Assembly (NCBI GenBank): GCA_946800325.1
Contig: CAMPEJ010000005.1
Location: forward strand, 1 to 64,000
Direction: 5' to 3'
DNA from: Luzula sylvatica
Lineage: Eukaryota; Streptophyta; Magnoliopsida; Poales; Juncaceae
Length of the DNA stretch: 64,000 nucleotides
Under the pieces are notes generated by a model that ran no database searches, was not told where the DNA came from, and saw nothing but the letters and a program-made list of their open reading frames with translations. Positions 1 to 13,982 of the stretch are shown in pieces. The translations under genes were made by a program, and so were the position numbers. Each line of letters opens with the position of its first letter. Position 1 is the first letter of the stretch.

Positions 1-3000
1 AGATCATTTGAATCGTATCTTTTTCCAGATAACATTTCACCAAAATTTACAAACACTAAGAAAGTTTGTTTTTCGATTCAAAACAATTTGTTTATGCTTT
101 GGGGAGTTCAAATAACGTATTTTGAGATCATTGGAATCGTATCTTTTACCACATAACATTTCACCCAAATTTACAAACACTAAGAAAGTTTGTTTTTCGA
201 TTCAAAACAATCTGTTTATGCTTTGGGGAGTTCAAATAACATATTTTTAGATCATTCGAATCGTATCTTTTACCACATAACATTTCACCAAAATTTACAA
301 ACACTAAGAAAGTTTGTTTTTCGATTCAAAACAATTTGTTTATGCTTTGGGGAGTTCAAATAACGTATTTTGAGATCATTTGAATCGTATCTTTTTCCAG
401 ATAACATTTCACCAAAATTTACAAACACTAAGAAAGTTTGTTTTTCGATTCAAAACAATTTGTTTATGCTTTGGGGAGTTCAAATAACGTATTTTGAGAT
501 CATTGGAATCGTATCTTTTACCACATAACATTTCACCCAAATTTACAAACACTAAGAAAGTTTGTTTTTCGATTCAAAACAATCTGTTTATGCTTTGGGG
601 AGTTCAAATAACGTATTTTGAGATCATTTGAATCGTATCTTTTACTACATAACATTTCACCAAAATTTACAAACACTACGAAAGTTTGGTTTTCGATTCA
701 AAACAATTTGTTTATGCTTTGGGGAGTTCAAATAACCTATTTTTAGATCATTCGAATCGTATCTTTTACCACATAACATTTCACCAAAATTTACAAACAC
801 TAAGAAAGTTTGTTTTTCGATTCAAAACAATTTGTTTATGCTTTGGGGAGTTCAAATAACGTATTTTGAGATCATTTGAATCGTATCTTTTTCCAGATAA
901 CATTTCACCAAAATTTACAAACACTAAGACAGTTTGTTTTTCGATTCAAAACAATCTGTTTATGCTTTCGGGAGTTCAAATAACGTATTTTGAGATCATT
1001 CGAATCGTATCTTTTACTACATAACATTTCACCAAAATTTACAAACACTAAGAAAGTTTGTTTTTCGATTTAAAACAATCTGTTTATGCTTTCGGGAGTT
1101 CAAATAACGTATTTTGAGATCATTTGAATCGTATCTTTTACCACATAACATTTCACCAAAATTTACAAACAATAAGAAAGTTTGTTTTTCGATTCAAAAC
1201 AATCTGTTTATGCTTTGGGGAGTTCAAATAACGTATTTTGAGATCATTTGAATCGTATATTTTACCACATAACATTTTACCAAAATTTACAAACACTAAG
1301 AAAGTTTGTTTTTCGATTCAAAACAATTTGTTTATGCTTTGGGGAGTTCAAATAACGTATTTTGAGATCATTTGAATCGTATCTTTTACCACATAACATT
1401 TCACCAAAATTTACAAACACTAAGAAAGTTTGTTTTTCGATACAAAACAATCTGTTTATGCTTTGGGAAGTTCAAATAACGTATTTTGAGATCATTTGAA
1501 TCGTATCTTTTACCACATAACATTTCACCAAAATTTACAAACACTAAGAAAGTTTGTTTTTCTATTCAAAACAATCTGTTTATGCTTTGGGGAGTTCAAA
1601 TAACGTATTTTGAGATCATTTGAATCGTATCTTTTACCACATAACATTTCACCAAAATTTACAAACACTAAGAAAGTTTGTTTTTCGATTCAAAACAATT
1701 TGTTTATGCTTTGGGGAGTTCAAATAACGTATTTTGAGATCATTTGAATCGTATCTTTTACCACATAATATTTCACCAAAATTTACAAACACTAAGAAAG
1801 TTTGTTTTTCGATTCAAAACAATTTGTTTATGCTTTGCGGAGTTCAAATAACGTATTTTGAGATCATTTGAATCGTATCTTTTACCACATAACATTTCAC
1901 CAAAATTTACAAACACTAAGAAAGTTTGTTTTTCGATTCAAAACAATTTGTTTATGCTTTGGGGAGCTCAAATAACGTATTTTGAGATCATTGGAATCGT
2001 ATCTTTTACTACATAACATTTCACCAAAATTTACAAACACTAAGAAAGTTTGTTTTTCGATTCAAAACAATTTGTTTATGCTTTGGGGAGTTCAAATAAC
2101 GTATTTTGAGATCATTTGAATCGTATCTTTTACCACATAACATTTCACCAAAATTTATAAACACTAAGAAAGTTTGTTTTTCGATTCAAAACAATCTGTT
2201 TATGCTTTGGGGAGTTCAAATAACGTATTTTGAGATCATTTGAATCGTATATTTTACCACATAACATTTTACCAAAATTTACAAACACTAAGAAAGTTTG
2301 TTCTTCGATTCAGAACAATTTGTTTATGCTTTGGGGAGTTCAAATAACGTATTTTGAGATCATTTGAATCGTATCTTTTACCACATAACATTTCACCCAA
2401 ATTTACAAACACTAAGAAAGTTTGTTTTTCGATTCAAAACAATCTGTTTATGCTTTGGGGAGTTCAAATAACATATTTTGAGATCATTTGAATCGTATCT
2501 TTTACGACATAACATTTCACCAAAATTTACAAACACTAAGAAAGTTTGTTTTTCGATTCAAAACAATCTGTTTATGCTTTGGGGAGTTCAAATAACGTAT
2601 TTTGAGATCATTTGAATTTTATCTTTTACCACATAACATTTTACCAAAATTTACAAACACTAAGAAAGTTTGTTTTTCGATTCAAAACAATTTGTTTATG
2701 CTTTGGGGAGTTCAAATAACGTATTTTGAGATCATTGGAATCGTATCTTTTACTACATAACATTTCACCAAAATTTACAAACACTACGAAAGTTTGGTTT
2801 TCGATTCAAAACAATTTGTTTATGCCTCGGGGAGTTCAAATAACCTATTTTTAGATCATTCGAATCGTATCTTTTACCACATAACATTTCACCAAAATTT
2901 ACAAACACTAAGAAAGTTTGTTTTTCGATTTAAAACAATCTGTTTATGCTTACGGGAGTTCAAATAACGTATTTCGAGATCATTTGAATCGTATCTTTTA

Positions 3001-4931
3001 CCACATAATATTTCACCAAAATTTACAAACACTAAGAAAGTTTGTTTTTCGATTCAAAACAATCTGTTTATGCTTTGGGGAGTTCAAATCACGTATTTTG
3101 AGATCATTTGAATCGTATATTTTACCACATAACATTTCACCAAAATTTACAAACACTAAGAAAGTTTGTTTTTCGATTCAAAACAATTTGTTTATGCTTT
3201 GGGGAGTTCAAATAACGTATTTTGAGATCATTTGAATCGTATCTTTTACCACATAACATTTCACCAAAATTTACAAACACTAAGAAAGTTTGTTTTTCGA
3301 TTCAAAACAATCTGTTTATGATTTGGGGAGTCCATATAACGTATTTTGAGATCATTTGAATCGTATCTTTTACCACATAACATTTCACCAAAATTTACAA
3401 ACACTAAGAAAGTTTGTTTTTCTATTCAAAACAATCTGTTTATGCTTTGGGGAGTCCAAATAATGTATTTTGAGATCATTTGAATCATATCTTTTACCAC
3501 ATAACATTTCACCAAAATTTACAAACACTAAGAAAGTTTGTTTTTCGATTCAAAACAATTTGTTTATGCTTTGGGGAGTTCAAATAACGTATTTTGAGAT
3601 CATTTGAATCGTATCTTTTACCACATAACATTTCACCAAAATTTACAAACACTAAGAAAGTTTGTTTTTCGATTCAAAACAATCTGTTTATGCTTTGGGG
3701 AGTTCAAATAACGTATTTTGAGATCATTTGAATCGTATCTTTTACCACATAACATTTCACCAAAATTTACAAACACTAAGAAAGTTTGTTTTTCGATCCA
3801 AAACAATTTGTTTATGCTTTGGGGAGTTCAAATAACATATTTTTAGATCATTCGAATCGTATCTTTTACCACATAACATTTCACCAAAATTTACAAACAC
3901 TAAGAAAGTTTGTTTTTCGATTCAAAACAATCTGTTTATGCTTTGGGGAGTTCAAATAACGTATTTTGAGATCATTTGAATCGTATATTTTACCACATAA
4001 CATTTTACCAAAATTTACAAACACTAAGAAATTTTGTTTTTCGATTCAAAACAATTTGTTTATGCTTTGGGGAGTTCAAATAACGTATTTTGAGATCATT
4101 TGAATCGTATCTTTTACCACATAACATTTCACCCAAATTTACAAACACTAAGAAAGTTTGTTTTTCGATTCAAAACAATCTGTTTATGCTTTGGGGAGTT
4201 CAAATAACATATTTTTAGACATTTCACCAAAATTTACAAACACTAAGAAAGTTTGTTTTTCGATTCAAAACAATCTGTTTATGCTTTGGGGAGTTCAAAT
4301 AACGTATTTTGAGATCATTTGAATCGTATCTTTTACCACATAACATTTTACCAAAATTTACAAACACTAAGAAAGTTTGTTTTTCGATTCAAAACAATTT
4401 GTTTATGCTTTGGGGAGTTCAAATAACGTATTTTGAGATCATTGGAATCGTATCTTTTACTACATAACATTTCACCAAAATTTACAAACACTACGAAAGT
4501 TTGGTTTTCGATTCAAAACAATTTGTTTATGCTTTGGGGAGTTCAAATAACCTATTTTTAGATCATTCGAATCGTATCTTTTACCACATAACATTTCACC
4601 AAAATTTACAAACACTAAGAAAGTTTGTTTTTCGATTTAAAACAATCTGTTTATGCTTTCGGGAGTTCAAATAACGTATTTTGAGATCATTTGAATCGTA
4701 TCTTTTACCACATAATATTTCACCAAAATTTACAAACACTAAGAAAGTTTGTTTTTCGATTCAAAACAATTTGTTTATGCTTTGGGGAGTTCAAATAACG
4801 TATTTTGAGATCATTGGAATGGTATCTTTTACTACATAACATTTCACCAAAATTTACAAACACTAAGAAAGTTTGTTTTTCGATTTAAAACAATCTGTTT
4901 ATGCTTTGGGGAGTTCAAATAACGTATTTTG
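1..4931. repeat. Irregular, relatively diverged left block
   Basis: Forty monomers without a clean HOR. The first five form an incomplete trimer repeat: units at 1, 125 and 249 are followed by copies of the first two at 373 and 497. J-type units (tttttccag) lie at 1, 373 and 869. Private substitutions are more frequent than elsewhere, for example gttcttcg and cagaac near 2301-2315, tgcctcgg near 2824, gagtccat near 3329 and taatg near 3463. The run G-I-D-O occurs at 2605-3100 and again at 4312-4807, an offset of 1,707 bp that includes the 95-bp monomer. This suggests older, less homogenised sequence. No non-satellite DNA was seen. Confidence 0.8.
4217..4311. repeat. 95-bp monomer (29-bp deletion)
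   Basis: After aga the unit jumps straight to catttcacc, which removes 29 bases. The deletion can be placed at monomer 3-31 or 4-32 because one base is shared at the ends. The preceding unit ends in catattttt, so the lost part was probably a class D start (cattcg). It occurs once in the window. Confidence 0.95.
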
Positions 4932-7287
4932 AGATCATTTGAATCGTATCTTTTACCACATAACATTTCACCAAAATTTACAAACACTAAGAAAGTTTGT
5001 TTTTCGATTCAAAACAATCTGTTTATGCTTTGGGGAGTTCAAATAACGTATTTTGAGATAATTTGAATCGTATATTTTACCACATAACATTTTACCAAAA
5101 TTTACAAACACTAAGAAAGTTTGTTTTTCGATTCAAAACAATTTGTTTATACTTTGGGGAGTTCAAATAACGTATTTTGAGATCATTTGAATCGTATCTT
5201 TTACCACATAACATTTCACCCAAATTTACAAACACTAAGAAAGTTCGTTTTTCGATTCAAAACAATCTGTTTATGCTTTGGGGAGTTCAAATAACGTATT
5301 TTGAGATCATTTGAATCATATCTTTTACCACATAACATTTCACCAAAATTTACAAACACTAAGAAAGTTTGTTTTTCTATTCAAAACAATCTGTTTATGC
5401 TTTGGGGAGTTCAAATAACGTATTTTGAGATCATTTGAATCGTATCTTTTACCACATAACATTTCACCAAAATTTACAAACACTAAGAAAGTTTGTTTTT
5501 CGATTCAAAACAATTTGTTTATGCTTTGGGGAGTTCAAATAACGTATTTTGAGATCATTTGAATCGTTTCTTTTACCACATAACATTTCACCAAAATTTA
5601 CAAACACTAAGAAAGTTTGTTTTTCGATTCAAAACAATTTGTTTATGCTTTGCGTAGTTCAAATAACGTATTTTGAGATCATTTGAATCGTATCTTTTAC
5701 CACATAACATTTCACCAAAATTTACAAACACTAAGAAAGTTTGATTTTCGATTCAAAACAATTTGTTTATGCTTTGGGGAGTTCAAATAACGTATTTTGA
5801 GATCATTGGAATCGTATCTTTTACTACATAACATTTCACCAAAATTTACAAACACTAAGAAAGTTTGTTTTTCGATTTAAAACAATCTGTTTATGCTTTG
5901 GGGAGTTCAAATAACGTATTTTGAGATCATTTGAATCGTTTCTTTTACCACATAACATTTCACCAAAATTTACAAACACTAAGAAAGTTTGTTTTTCGAT
6001 TCAAAACAATCTGTTTATGCTTTGGGGAGTTCAAATAACATATTTTTAGATCATTCGAATCGTATCTTTTACCACATAACATTTCACCAAAATTTACAAA
6101 CACTAAGAAAGTTTGTTTTTCGATTCAAAACAATCTGTTTATGCTTTGGGGAGTTCAAATAACGTATTTTGAGATCATTTGAATCGTATCTTTTACCACA
6201 TAACATTTTACCAAAATTTACAAACACTAAGAAAGTTTGTTTTTCGATTCAAAACAATTTGTTTATGCTTTGGGGGGTTCAAATAACGTATTTTGAGATC
6301 ATTTGAATCGTATCTTTTACCACATAACATTTCACCAAAATTTACAAACACTAAGAAAGTTTGTTTTTCGATTCAAAACAATCTGTTTATGCTTTGGGGA
6401 GTTCAAATAACGTATTTTGAGATCATTTGAATCATATCTTTTACCACATAACATTTCACCAAAATTTACAAACACTAAGAAAGTTTGTTTTTCTATTCAA
6501 AACAATCTGTTTATGCTTTGGGGAGTTCAAATAACGTATTTTGAGATCATTTGAATCGTATCTTTTACCACATAACATTTCACCAAAATTTACAAACACT
6601 AAGAAAGTTTGTTTTTCGATTCAAAACAATTTGTTTATGCTTTGGGGAGTTCAAATAACGTATTTTGAGATCATTTGAATCGTATCTTTTACCACATAAC
6701 ATTTCACCAAAATTTACAAACACTAAGAAAGTTTGTTTTTCGATTCAAAACAATTTGTTTATGCTTTGCGTAGTTCAAATAACGTATTTTGAGATCATTT
6801 GAATCGTATCTTTTACCACATAACATTTCACCAAAATTTACAAACACTAAGAAAGTTTGATTTTCGATTCAAAACAATTTGTTTATGCTTTGGGGAGTTC
6901 AAATAACGTATTTTGAGATCATTGGAATCGTATCTTTTACTACATAACATTTCACCAAAATTTACAAACACTAAGAAAGTTTGTTTTTCGATTTAAAACA
7001 ATCTGTTTATGCTTTGGGGAGTTCAAATAACGTATTTTGAGATCATTTGAATCGTTTCTTTTACCACATAACATTTCACCAAAATTTACAAACACTAAGA
7101 AAGTTTGTTTTTCGATTCAAAACAATCTGTTTATGCTTTGGGGAGTTCAAATAACGTATTTTGAGATCATTTGAATCGTATCTTTTACCACATAACATTT
7201 CACCAAAATTTACAAACACTAAGAAAGTTTGTTTTTCGATTCAAAACAATTTGTTTATGCTTTGGGGAGTTCAAATAACGTATTTTG
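4932..7287. repeat. 19-mer HOR, copy 1 (2,356 bp)
   Basis: Class order: A F H K B Q x C A D G A K B Q x C A B, where x is a unit with A69 (gtttgattttc). Markers are gcgtag in the units at 5552 and 6668, gaatcgtttc at 5552, 5924 and 7040, a run of six G near 6272-6277, and aatcat in K units. Internally the K-B-Q-x-C-A segment occurs twice, 9 monomers apart, so the 19-mer itself grew by an earlier duplication. Confidence 0.88.
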
Positions 7288-9643
7288 AGATCATTTGAAT
7301 CGTATCTTTTACCACATAACATTTCACCAAAATTTACAAACACTAAGAAAGTTTGTTTTTCGATTCAAAACAATCTGTTTATGCTTTGGGGAGTTCAAAT
7401 AACGTATTTTGAGATAATTTGAATCGTATATTTTACCACATAACATTTAACCAAAATTTACAAACACTAAGAAAGTTTGTTTTTCGATTCAAAACAATTT
7501 GTTTATACTTTGGGGAGTTCAAATAACGTATTTTGAGATCATTTGAATCGTATCTTTTACCACATAACATTTCACCCAAATTTACAAACACTAAGAAAGT
7601 TCGTTTTTCGATTCAAAACAATCTGTTTATGCTTTGGGGAGTTCAAATAACGTATTTTGAGATCATTTGAATCATATCTTTTACCACATAACATTTCACC
7701 AAAATTTACAAACACTAAGAAAGTTTGTTTTTCTATTCAAAACAATCTGTTTATGCTTTGGGGAGTTCAAATAACGTATTTTGAGATCATTTGAATCGTA
7801 TCTTTTACCACATAACATTTCACCAAAATTTACAAACACTAAGAAAGTTTGTTTTTCGATTCAAAACAATTTGTTTATGCTTTGGGGAGTTCAAATAACG
7901 TATTTTGAGATCATTTGAATCGTTTCTTTTACCACATAACATTTCACCAAAATTTACAAACACTAAGAAAGTTTGTTTTTCGATTCAAAACAATTTGTTT
8001 ATGCTTTGCGTAGTTCAAATAACGTATTTTGAGATCATTTGAATCGTATCTTTTACCACATAACATTTCACCAAAATTTACAAACACTAAGAAAGTTTGA
8101 TTTTCGATTCAAAACAATTTGTTTATGCTTTGGGGAGTTCAAATAACGTATTTTGAGATCATTGGAATCGTATCTTTTACTACATAACATTTCACCAAAA
8201 TTTACAAACACTAAGAAAGTTTGTTTTTCGATTTAAAACAATCTGTTTATGCTTTGGGGAGTTCAAATAACGTATTTTGAGATCATTTGAATCGTTTCTT
8301 TTACCACATAACATTTCACCAAAATTTACAAACACTAAGAAAGTTTGTTTTTCGATTCAAAACAATCTGTTTATGCTTTGGGGAGTTCAAATAACATATT
8401 TTTAGATCATTCGAATCGTATCTTTTACCACATAACATTTCACCAAAATTTACAAACACTAAGAAAGTTTGTTTTTCGATTCAAAACAATCTGTTTATGC
8501 TTTGGGGAGTTCAAATAACGTATTTTGAGATCATTTGAATCGTATCTTTTACCACATAACATTTTACCAAAATTTACAAACACTAAGAAAGTTTGTTTTT
8601 CGATTCAAAACAATTTGTTTATGCTTTGGGGGGTTCAAATAACGTATTTTGAGATCATTTGAATCGTATCTTTTACCACATAACATTTCACCAAAATTTA
8701 CAAACACTAAGAAAGTTTGTTTTTCGATTCAAAACAATCTGTTTATGCTTTGGGGAGTTCAAATAACGTATTTTGAGATCATTTGAATCATATCTTTTAC
8801 CACATAACATTTCACCAAAATTTACAAACACTAAGAAAGTTTGTTTTTCTATTCAAAACAATCTGTTTATGCTTTGGGGAGTTCAAATAACGTATTTTGA
8901 GATCATTTGAATCGTATCTTTTACCACATAACATTTCACCAAAATTTACAAACACTAAGAAAGTTTGTTTTTCGATTCAAAACAATTTGTTTATGCTTTG
9001 GGGAGTTCAAATAACGTATTTTGAGATCATTTGAATCGTATCTTTTACCACATAACATTTCACCAAAATTTACAAACACTAAGAAAGTTTGTTTTTCGAT
9101 TCAAAACAATTTGTTTATGCTTTGCGTAGTTCAAATAACGTATTTTGAGATCATTTGAATCGTATCTTTTACCACATAACATTTCACCAAAATTTACAAA
9201 CACTAAGAAAGTTTGATTTTCGATTCAAAACAATTTGTTTATGCTTTGGGGAGTTCAAATAACGTATTTTGAGATCATTGGAATCGTATCTTTTACTACA
9301 TAACATTTCACCAAAATTTACAAACACTAAGAAAGTTTGTTTTTCGATTTAAAACAATCTGTTTATGCTTTGGGGAGTTCAAATAACGTATTTTGAGATC
9401 ATTTGAATCGTTTCTTTTACCACATAACATTTCACCAAAATTTACAAACACTAAGAAAGTTTGTTTTTCGATTCAAAACAATCTGTTTATGCTTTGGGGA
9501 GTTCAAATAACGTATTTTGAGATCATTTGAATCGTATCTTTTACCACATAACATTTCACCAAAATTTACAAACACTAAGAAAGTTTGTTTTTCGATTCAA
9601 AACAATTTGTTTATGCTTTGGGGAGTTCAAATAACGTATTTTG
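7288..9643. repeat. 19-mer HOR, copy 2 (2,356 bp)
   Basis: Repeats the class order of 4932-7287 monomer for monomer, including all private markers (gcgtag in the units at 7908 and 9024, six G near 8628). The one difference I noticed is base 7449 (A, catttaacc) against 5093 (T, cattttacc). The copies directly abut, consistent with a recent tandem duplication. Confidence 0.88.
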
Positions 9644-10015
9644 AGATCATTTGAATCGTATCTTTTACCACATAACATTTCACCAAAATTTACAAACACT
9701 AAGAAAGTTTGTTTTTCGATTCAAAACAATATGTTTATGCTTTGCGGAGTTCAAATAACGTATTTTGAGATCATTTGAATCGTATCTTTTACCACATAAC
9801 ATTTCACCAAAATTTACAAACACTAAGAAAGTTTGTTTTTCGATTCAAAACAATGTGTTTATGCTTTGGGGAGTTCAAATAACGTATTTTGAGATCATTG
9901 GAATGGTATCTTTTACTACATAACATTTCACCAAAATTTACAAACACTAAGAAAGTTTGTTTTTCGATTTAAAACAATCTGTTTATGCTTTGGGGAGTTC
10001 AAATAACGTATTTCG
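9644..10015. repeat. Three linking monomers
   Basis: Units at 9644 (aatatg, gcgg), 9768 (class P, aatgtg) and 9892 (class C with gaatgg) join the 19-mer HOR to the next block. The aatatg state recurs only at 59392 and 62740 among the units I checked. Confidence 0.7.
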
Positions 10016-13000
10016 AGATCATTTGAATCGTATCTTTTACCACATAACATTTTACCAAAATTTACAAACACTAAGAAAGTTTGTTTTTCGATTCAAAACA
10101 ATTTGTTTATGCTTTGCGGAGTTCAAATATCGTATTTTGAGATCATTTGAATCGTATCTTTTACCACATAACATTTCACCAAAATTTACAAACACTAAGA
10201 AAGTTTGTTTTTCGATTCAAAACAATTTGTTTATGCTTTGGGGAGTTCAAATAACGTATTTTGAGATCATTGGAATCGTATCTTTTACTACATAACATTT
10301 CACCAAAATTTACAAACACTAAGAAAGTTTGTTTTTCGATTTAAAACAATCTGTTTATGCTTTGGGGAGTTCAAATAACGTATTTTGAGATCATTTGAAT
10401 CGTATCTTTTACCACATAACATTTCACCAAAATTTACAAACACTAAGAAAGTTTGTTTTTCGATACAAAACAATCTGTTTATGCTTTGGGAAGTTCAAAT
10501 AACGTATTTTGAGATCATTTGAATCGTATCTTTTACCACATAACATTTCACCAAAATTTACAAACACTAAGAAAGTTTGTTTTTCGATTCAAAACAATTT
10601 GTTTATGCTTTGGGGAGTTCAAATAACGTATTTTGAGATCATTTGAATCGTATCTTTTACCACATAATATTTCACCAAAATTTACAAACACTAAGAAAGT
10701 TTGTTTTTCGATTCAAAACAATTTGTTTATGCTTTGCGGAGTTCAAATAACGTATTTTGAGATCATTTCAATCGTATCTTTTACCACATAACATTTCACC
10801 AAAATTTACAAACACTAAGAAAGTTTGTTTTTCGATTCAAAACAATTTGTTTATGCTTTGGGGAGTTCAAATAACGTATTTTGAGATCATTGGAATGGTA
10901 TCTTTTACTACATAACATTTCACCAAAATTTACAAACACTAAGAAAGTTTGTTTTTCGATTTAAAACAATCTGTTTATGCTTTGGGGAGTTCAAATAACG
11001 TATTTTGAGATCATTTGAATCGTATCTTTTACCACATAACATTTCACCAAAATTTACAAACACTAAGAAAGTTTGTTTTTCGATTCAAAACAATCTGTTT
11101 ATGCTTTGGGGAGTTCAAATAACGTATTTTGAGATCATTTGAATCGTATATTTTACCACATAACATTTTACCAAAATTTCCAAACACTAAGAAAGTTTGT
11201 TTTTCGATTCAAAACAATTTGTTTATACTTTGGGGAGTTCAAATAACGTATTTTGAGATCATTTGAATCGTATCTTTTACCACATAACATTTCACCCAAA
11301 TTTACAAACACTAAGAAAGTTTGTTTTTCGATTCAAAACAATCTGTTTATGCTTTGGGGAGTTCAAATAACATATTTTTAGATCATTCGAATCGTATCTT
11401 TTACCACATAACATTTCACCAAAATTTACAAACACTAAGAAAGTTTGTTTTTCGATTCAAAACAATCTGTTTATGCTTTGGGGAGTTCAAATAACGTATT
11501 TTGAGATCATTTGAATCGTATCTTTTACCACATAACATTTTACCAAAATTTACAAACACTAAGAAAGTTTGTTTTTCGATTCAAAACAATTTGTTTATGC
11601 TTTGGGGAGTTCAAATAACGTATTTTGAGATCATTGGAATCGTATCTTTTACTACATAACATTTCACCAAAATTTACAAACACTACGAAAGTTTGGTTTT
11701 CGATTCAAAACAATTTGTTTATGCTTTGGCGAGTTCAAATAACCTATTTTTAGATCATTCGAATCGTATCTTTTACCACATAACATTTCACCAAAATTTA
11801 CAAACACTAAGAAAGTTTGTTTTTCGATTTAAAACAATCTGTTTATGCTTTCGGGAGTTCAAATAACGTATTTTGAGATCATTTGAATCGTATCTTTTAC
11901 CACATAATATTTCACCAAAATTTACAAACACTAAGAAAGTTTGTTTTTCGATTCAAAACAATTTGTTTATGCTTTGCGGAGTTCAAATAACGTATTTTGA
12001 GATCATTTGAATCGTATCTTTTACTACATAACATTTCACCAAAATTTACAAACACTAAGAAAGTTTGTTTTTCGATCCAAAACAATTTGTTTATGCTTTG
12101 GGGAGTTCAAATAACATATTTTTAGATCATTCGAATCGTATCTTTTACCACATAACATTTCACCAAAATTTACAAACACAAAGAAAGTTTGTTTTTCGAT
12201 TCAAAACAATCTGTTTATGCTTTGGGGAGTTCAAATAACGTATTTTGAGATCATTTGAATCGTATCTTTTACCACATAACATTTTACCAAAATTTACAAA
12301 CACTAAGAAAGTTTGTTTTTCGATTCAAAACAATTTGTTTATGCTTTGCGGAGTTCAAATAACGTATTTTGAGATCATTTGAATCGTATCTTTTACCACA
12401 TAACATTTCACCAAAATTTACAAACACTAAGAAAGTTTGTTTTTCGATTCAAAACAATCTGTTTATGCTTTGGGGAGTTCAAATAACGTATTTTGAGATC
12501 ATTTGAATCGTATCTTTGACCACATAACATTTCACCAAAATTTACAAACACTAAGAAAGTTTGTTTTTCGATTCAAAACAATTTGTTTATGCTTTGGGGA
12601 GTTCAAATAACGTATTTTGAGATCATTGGAATCGTATCTTTTACTACATAACATTTCACCAAAATTTACAAACACTAAGAAAGTTTGTTTTTCGATTTAA
12701 AACAATCTGTTTATGCTTTGGGGAGTTCAAATAACGTATTTTGAGATCATTTGAATCGTATCTTTTACCACATAACATTTCACCAAAATTTACAAACACT
12801 AAGAAAGTTTGTTTTTCGATTCAAAACAATCTGTTTATGCTTTGGGGAGTTCAAATAACGTATTTTGAGATCATTTGAATCGTATATTTTACCACATAAC
12901 ATTTTACCAAAATTTACAAACACTAAGAAAGTTTGTTTTTCGATTCAAAACAATTTGTTTATGCTTTGGGGAGTTCAAATAACGTATTTTGAGATCATTT

Positions 13001-13734
13001 GAATCGTATCTTTTACCACATAACATTTCACCCAAATTTACAACCACTAAGAAAGTTTGTTTTTCGATTCAAAACAATCTGTTTATGCTTTGGGGAGTTC
13101 AAATAACGTATTTTGAGATCATTGGAATCGTATCTTTTACTACATAACATTTCACCAAAATTTACAAACACTAAGAAAGTTTGTTTTTCGATCCAAAACA
13201 ATTTGTTTATGCTTTGGGGAGTTCAAATAACATATTTTTAGATCATTCGAATCGTATCTTTTACCACATAACATTTCACCAAAATTTACAAACACTAAGA
13301 AAGTTTGTTTTTGATTCAAAACAATCTGTTTATGCTTTGGGGAGTTCAAATAACGTATTTTGAGATCATTTGAATCGTATCTTTTACCACATAACATTTT
13401 ACCAAAATTTACAAACACTAAGAAAGTTTGTTTTTCGATTCAAAACAATTTGTTTATGCTTTGCGGAGTTCAAATAACGTATTTTGAGATCATTTGAATC
13501 ATATCATTTACCACATAACATTTCACCAAAATTTACAAACACTAAGAAAGTTTGTTTTTCGATTCAAAACAATCTGTTTATGCTTTGGGGAGTTCAAATA
13601 ACGTATTTTGAGATCATTTGAATCGTATCTTTTACCACATAACATTTCACCAAAATTTACAAACACTAAGAAAGTTTGTTTTTCGATTCAAAACAATTTG
13701 TTTATGCTTTGGGGAGTTCAAATAACGTATTTTG
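10016..13734. repeat. 30-monomer block, copy 1
   Basis: Begins G B C M B O B C and passes through F (atactt), H, D, G, I (ggcgag at 11730), D, O, E, D, G, A, B, C, A, F, H (with aaccac), E, D, G, A, B. Against copy 2 the offset is 3,967 bp at both ends but 3,843 bp in the middle. Copy 1 therefore holds one extra O unit (10636) and lacks one unit after 11876. Unit 11876 looks like a fusion: its left half matches class O at 15719 and its right half (T88, gcgg) matches 15843. Confidence 0.8.
13240..13362. repeat. 123-bp monomer (1-bp deletion)
   Basis: The C of the CpG at 74-75 is missing (tttttgattc instead of tttttcgattc) in a class D unit. Because 123 is divisible by three, this unit keeps reading frame, which explains the chance open frames that span it on both strands. 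Confidence 0.95.
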
Positions 13735-13982
13735 AGATCATTGGAATCGTATCTTTTACTACATAACATTTCACCAAAATTTACAAACACTAAGAAAGTT
13801 TGTTTTTCGATCCAAAACAATTTGTTTATGCTCTGGGGAGTTCAAATAACATATTTATAGATCATTCGAATCGTATCTTTTACCACATAACATTTCACCA
13901 AAATTTACAAACACTAAGAAAGTTTGTTTTTCGATTCAAAACAATCTGTTTATGCTTTGGGGAGTTCAAATAACGTATTTTG
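13735..13982. repeat. Two monomers (E, D) between 30-mer blocks
   Basis: The E unit carries tgctctgggg (C99) and ends catatttatag. This marker pair recurs in the units at 18199, 21051, 23407 and 25397, with spacings of 36, 23, 19 and 16 monomers, and is the clearest tracer of duplications across 13.7-25.5 kb. Confidence 0.85.

Noticed and set aside
2918..3235. 105-codon open frame on the + strand
   Set aside because: Pure satellite translated. The peptide repeats with a 124-nt period through shifting frames because 124 is not a multiple of three. No start context, domain or codon bias supports a gene.
4217..4311. Boundary with a different sequence at the short monomer
   Set aside because: Both sides are ordinary satellite and the register resumes at 4312. 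It is an internal 29-bp deletion.
9957..10295. 112-codon open frame on the + strand
   Set aside because: Same repetitive peptide as at 2918-3235, opened by chance substitutions in stop codons. Not a gene.
13152..13418. Open frames on both strands around 13.2-13.4 kb
   Set aside because: They span the 123-bp unit at 13240, whose 1-bp loss keeps the frame across one monomer. A frame accident.
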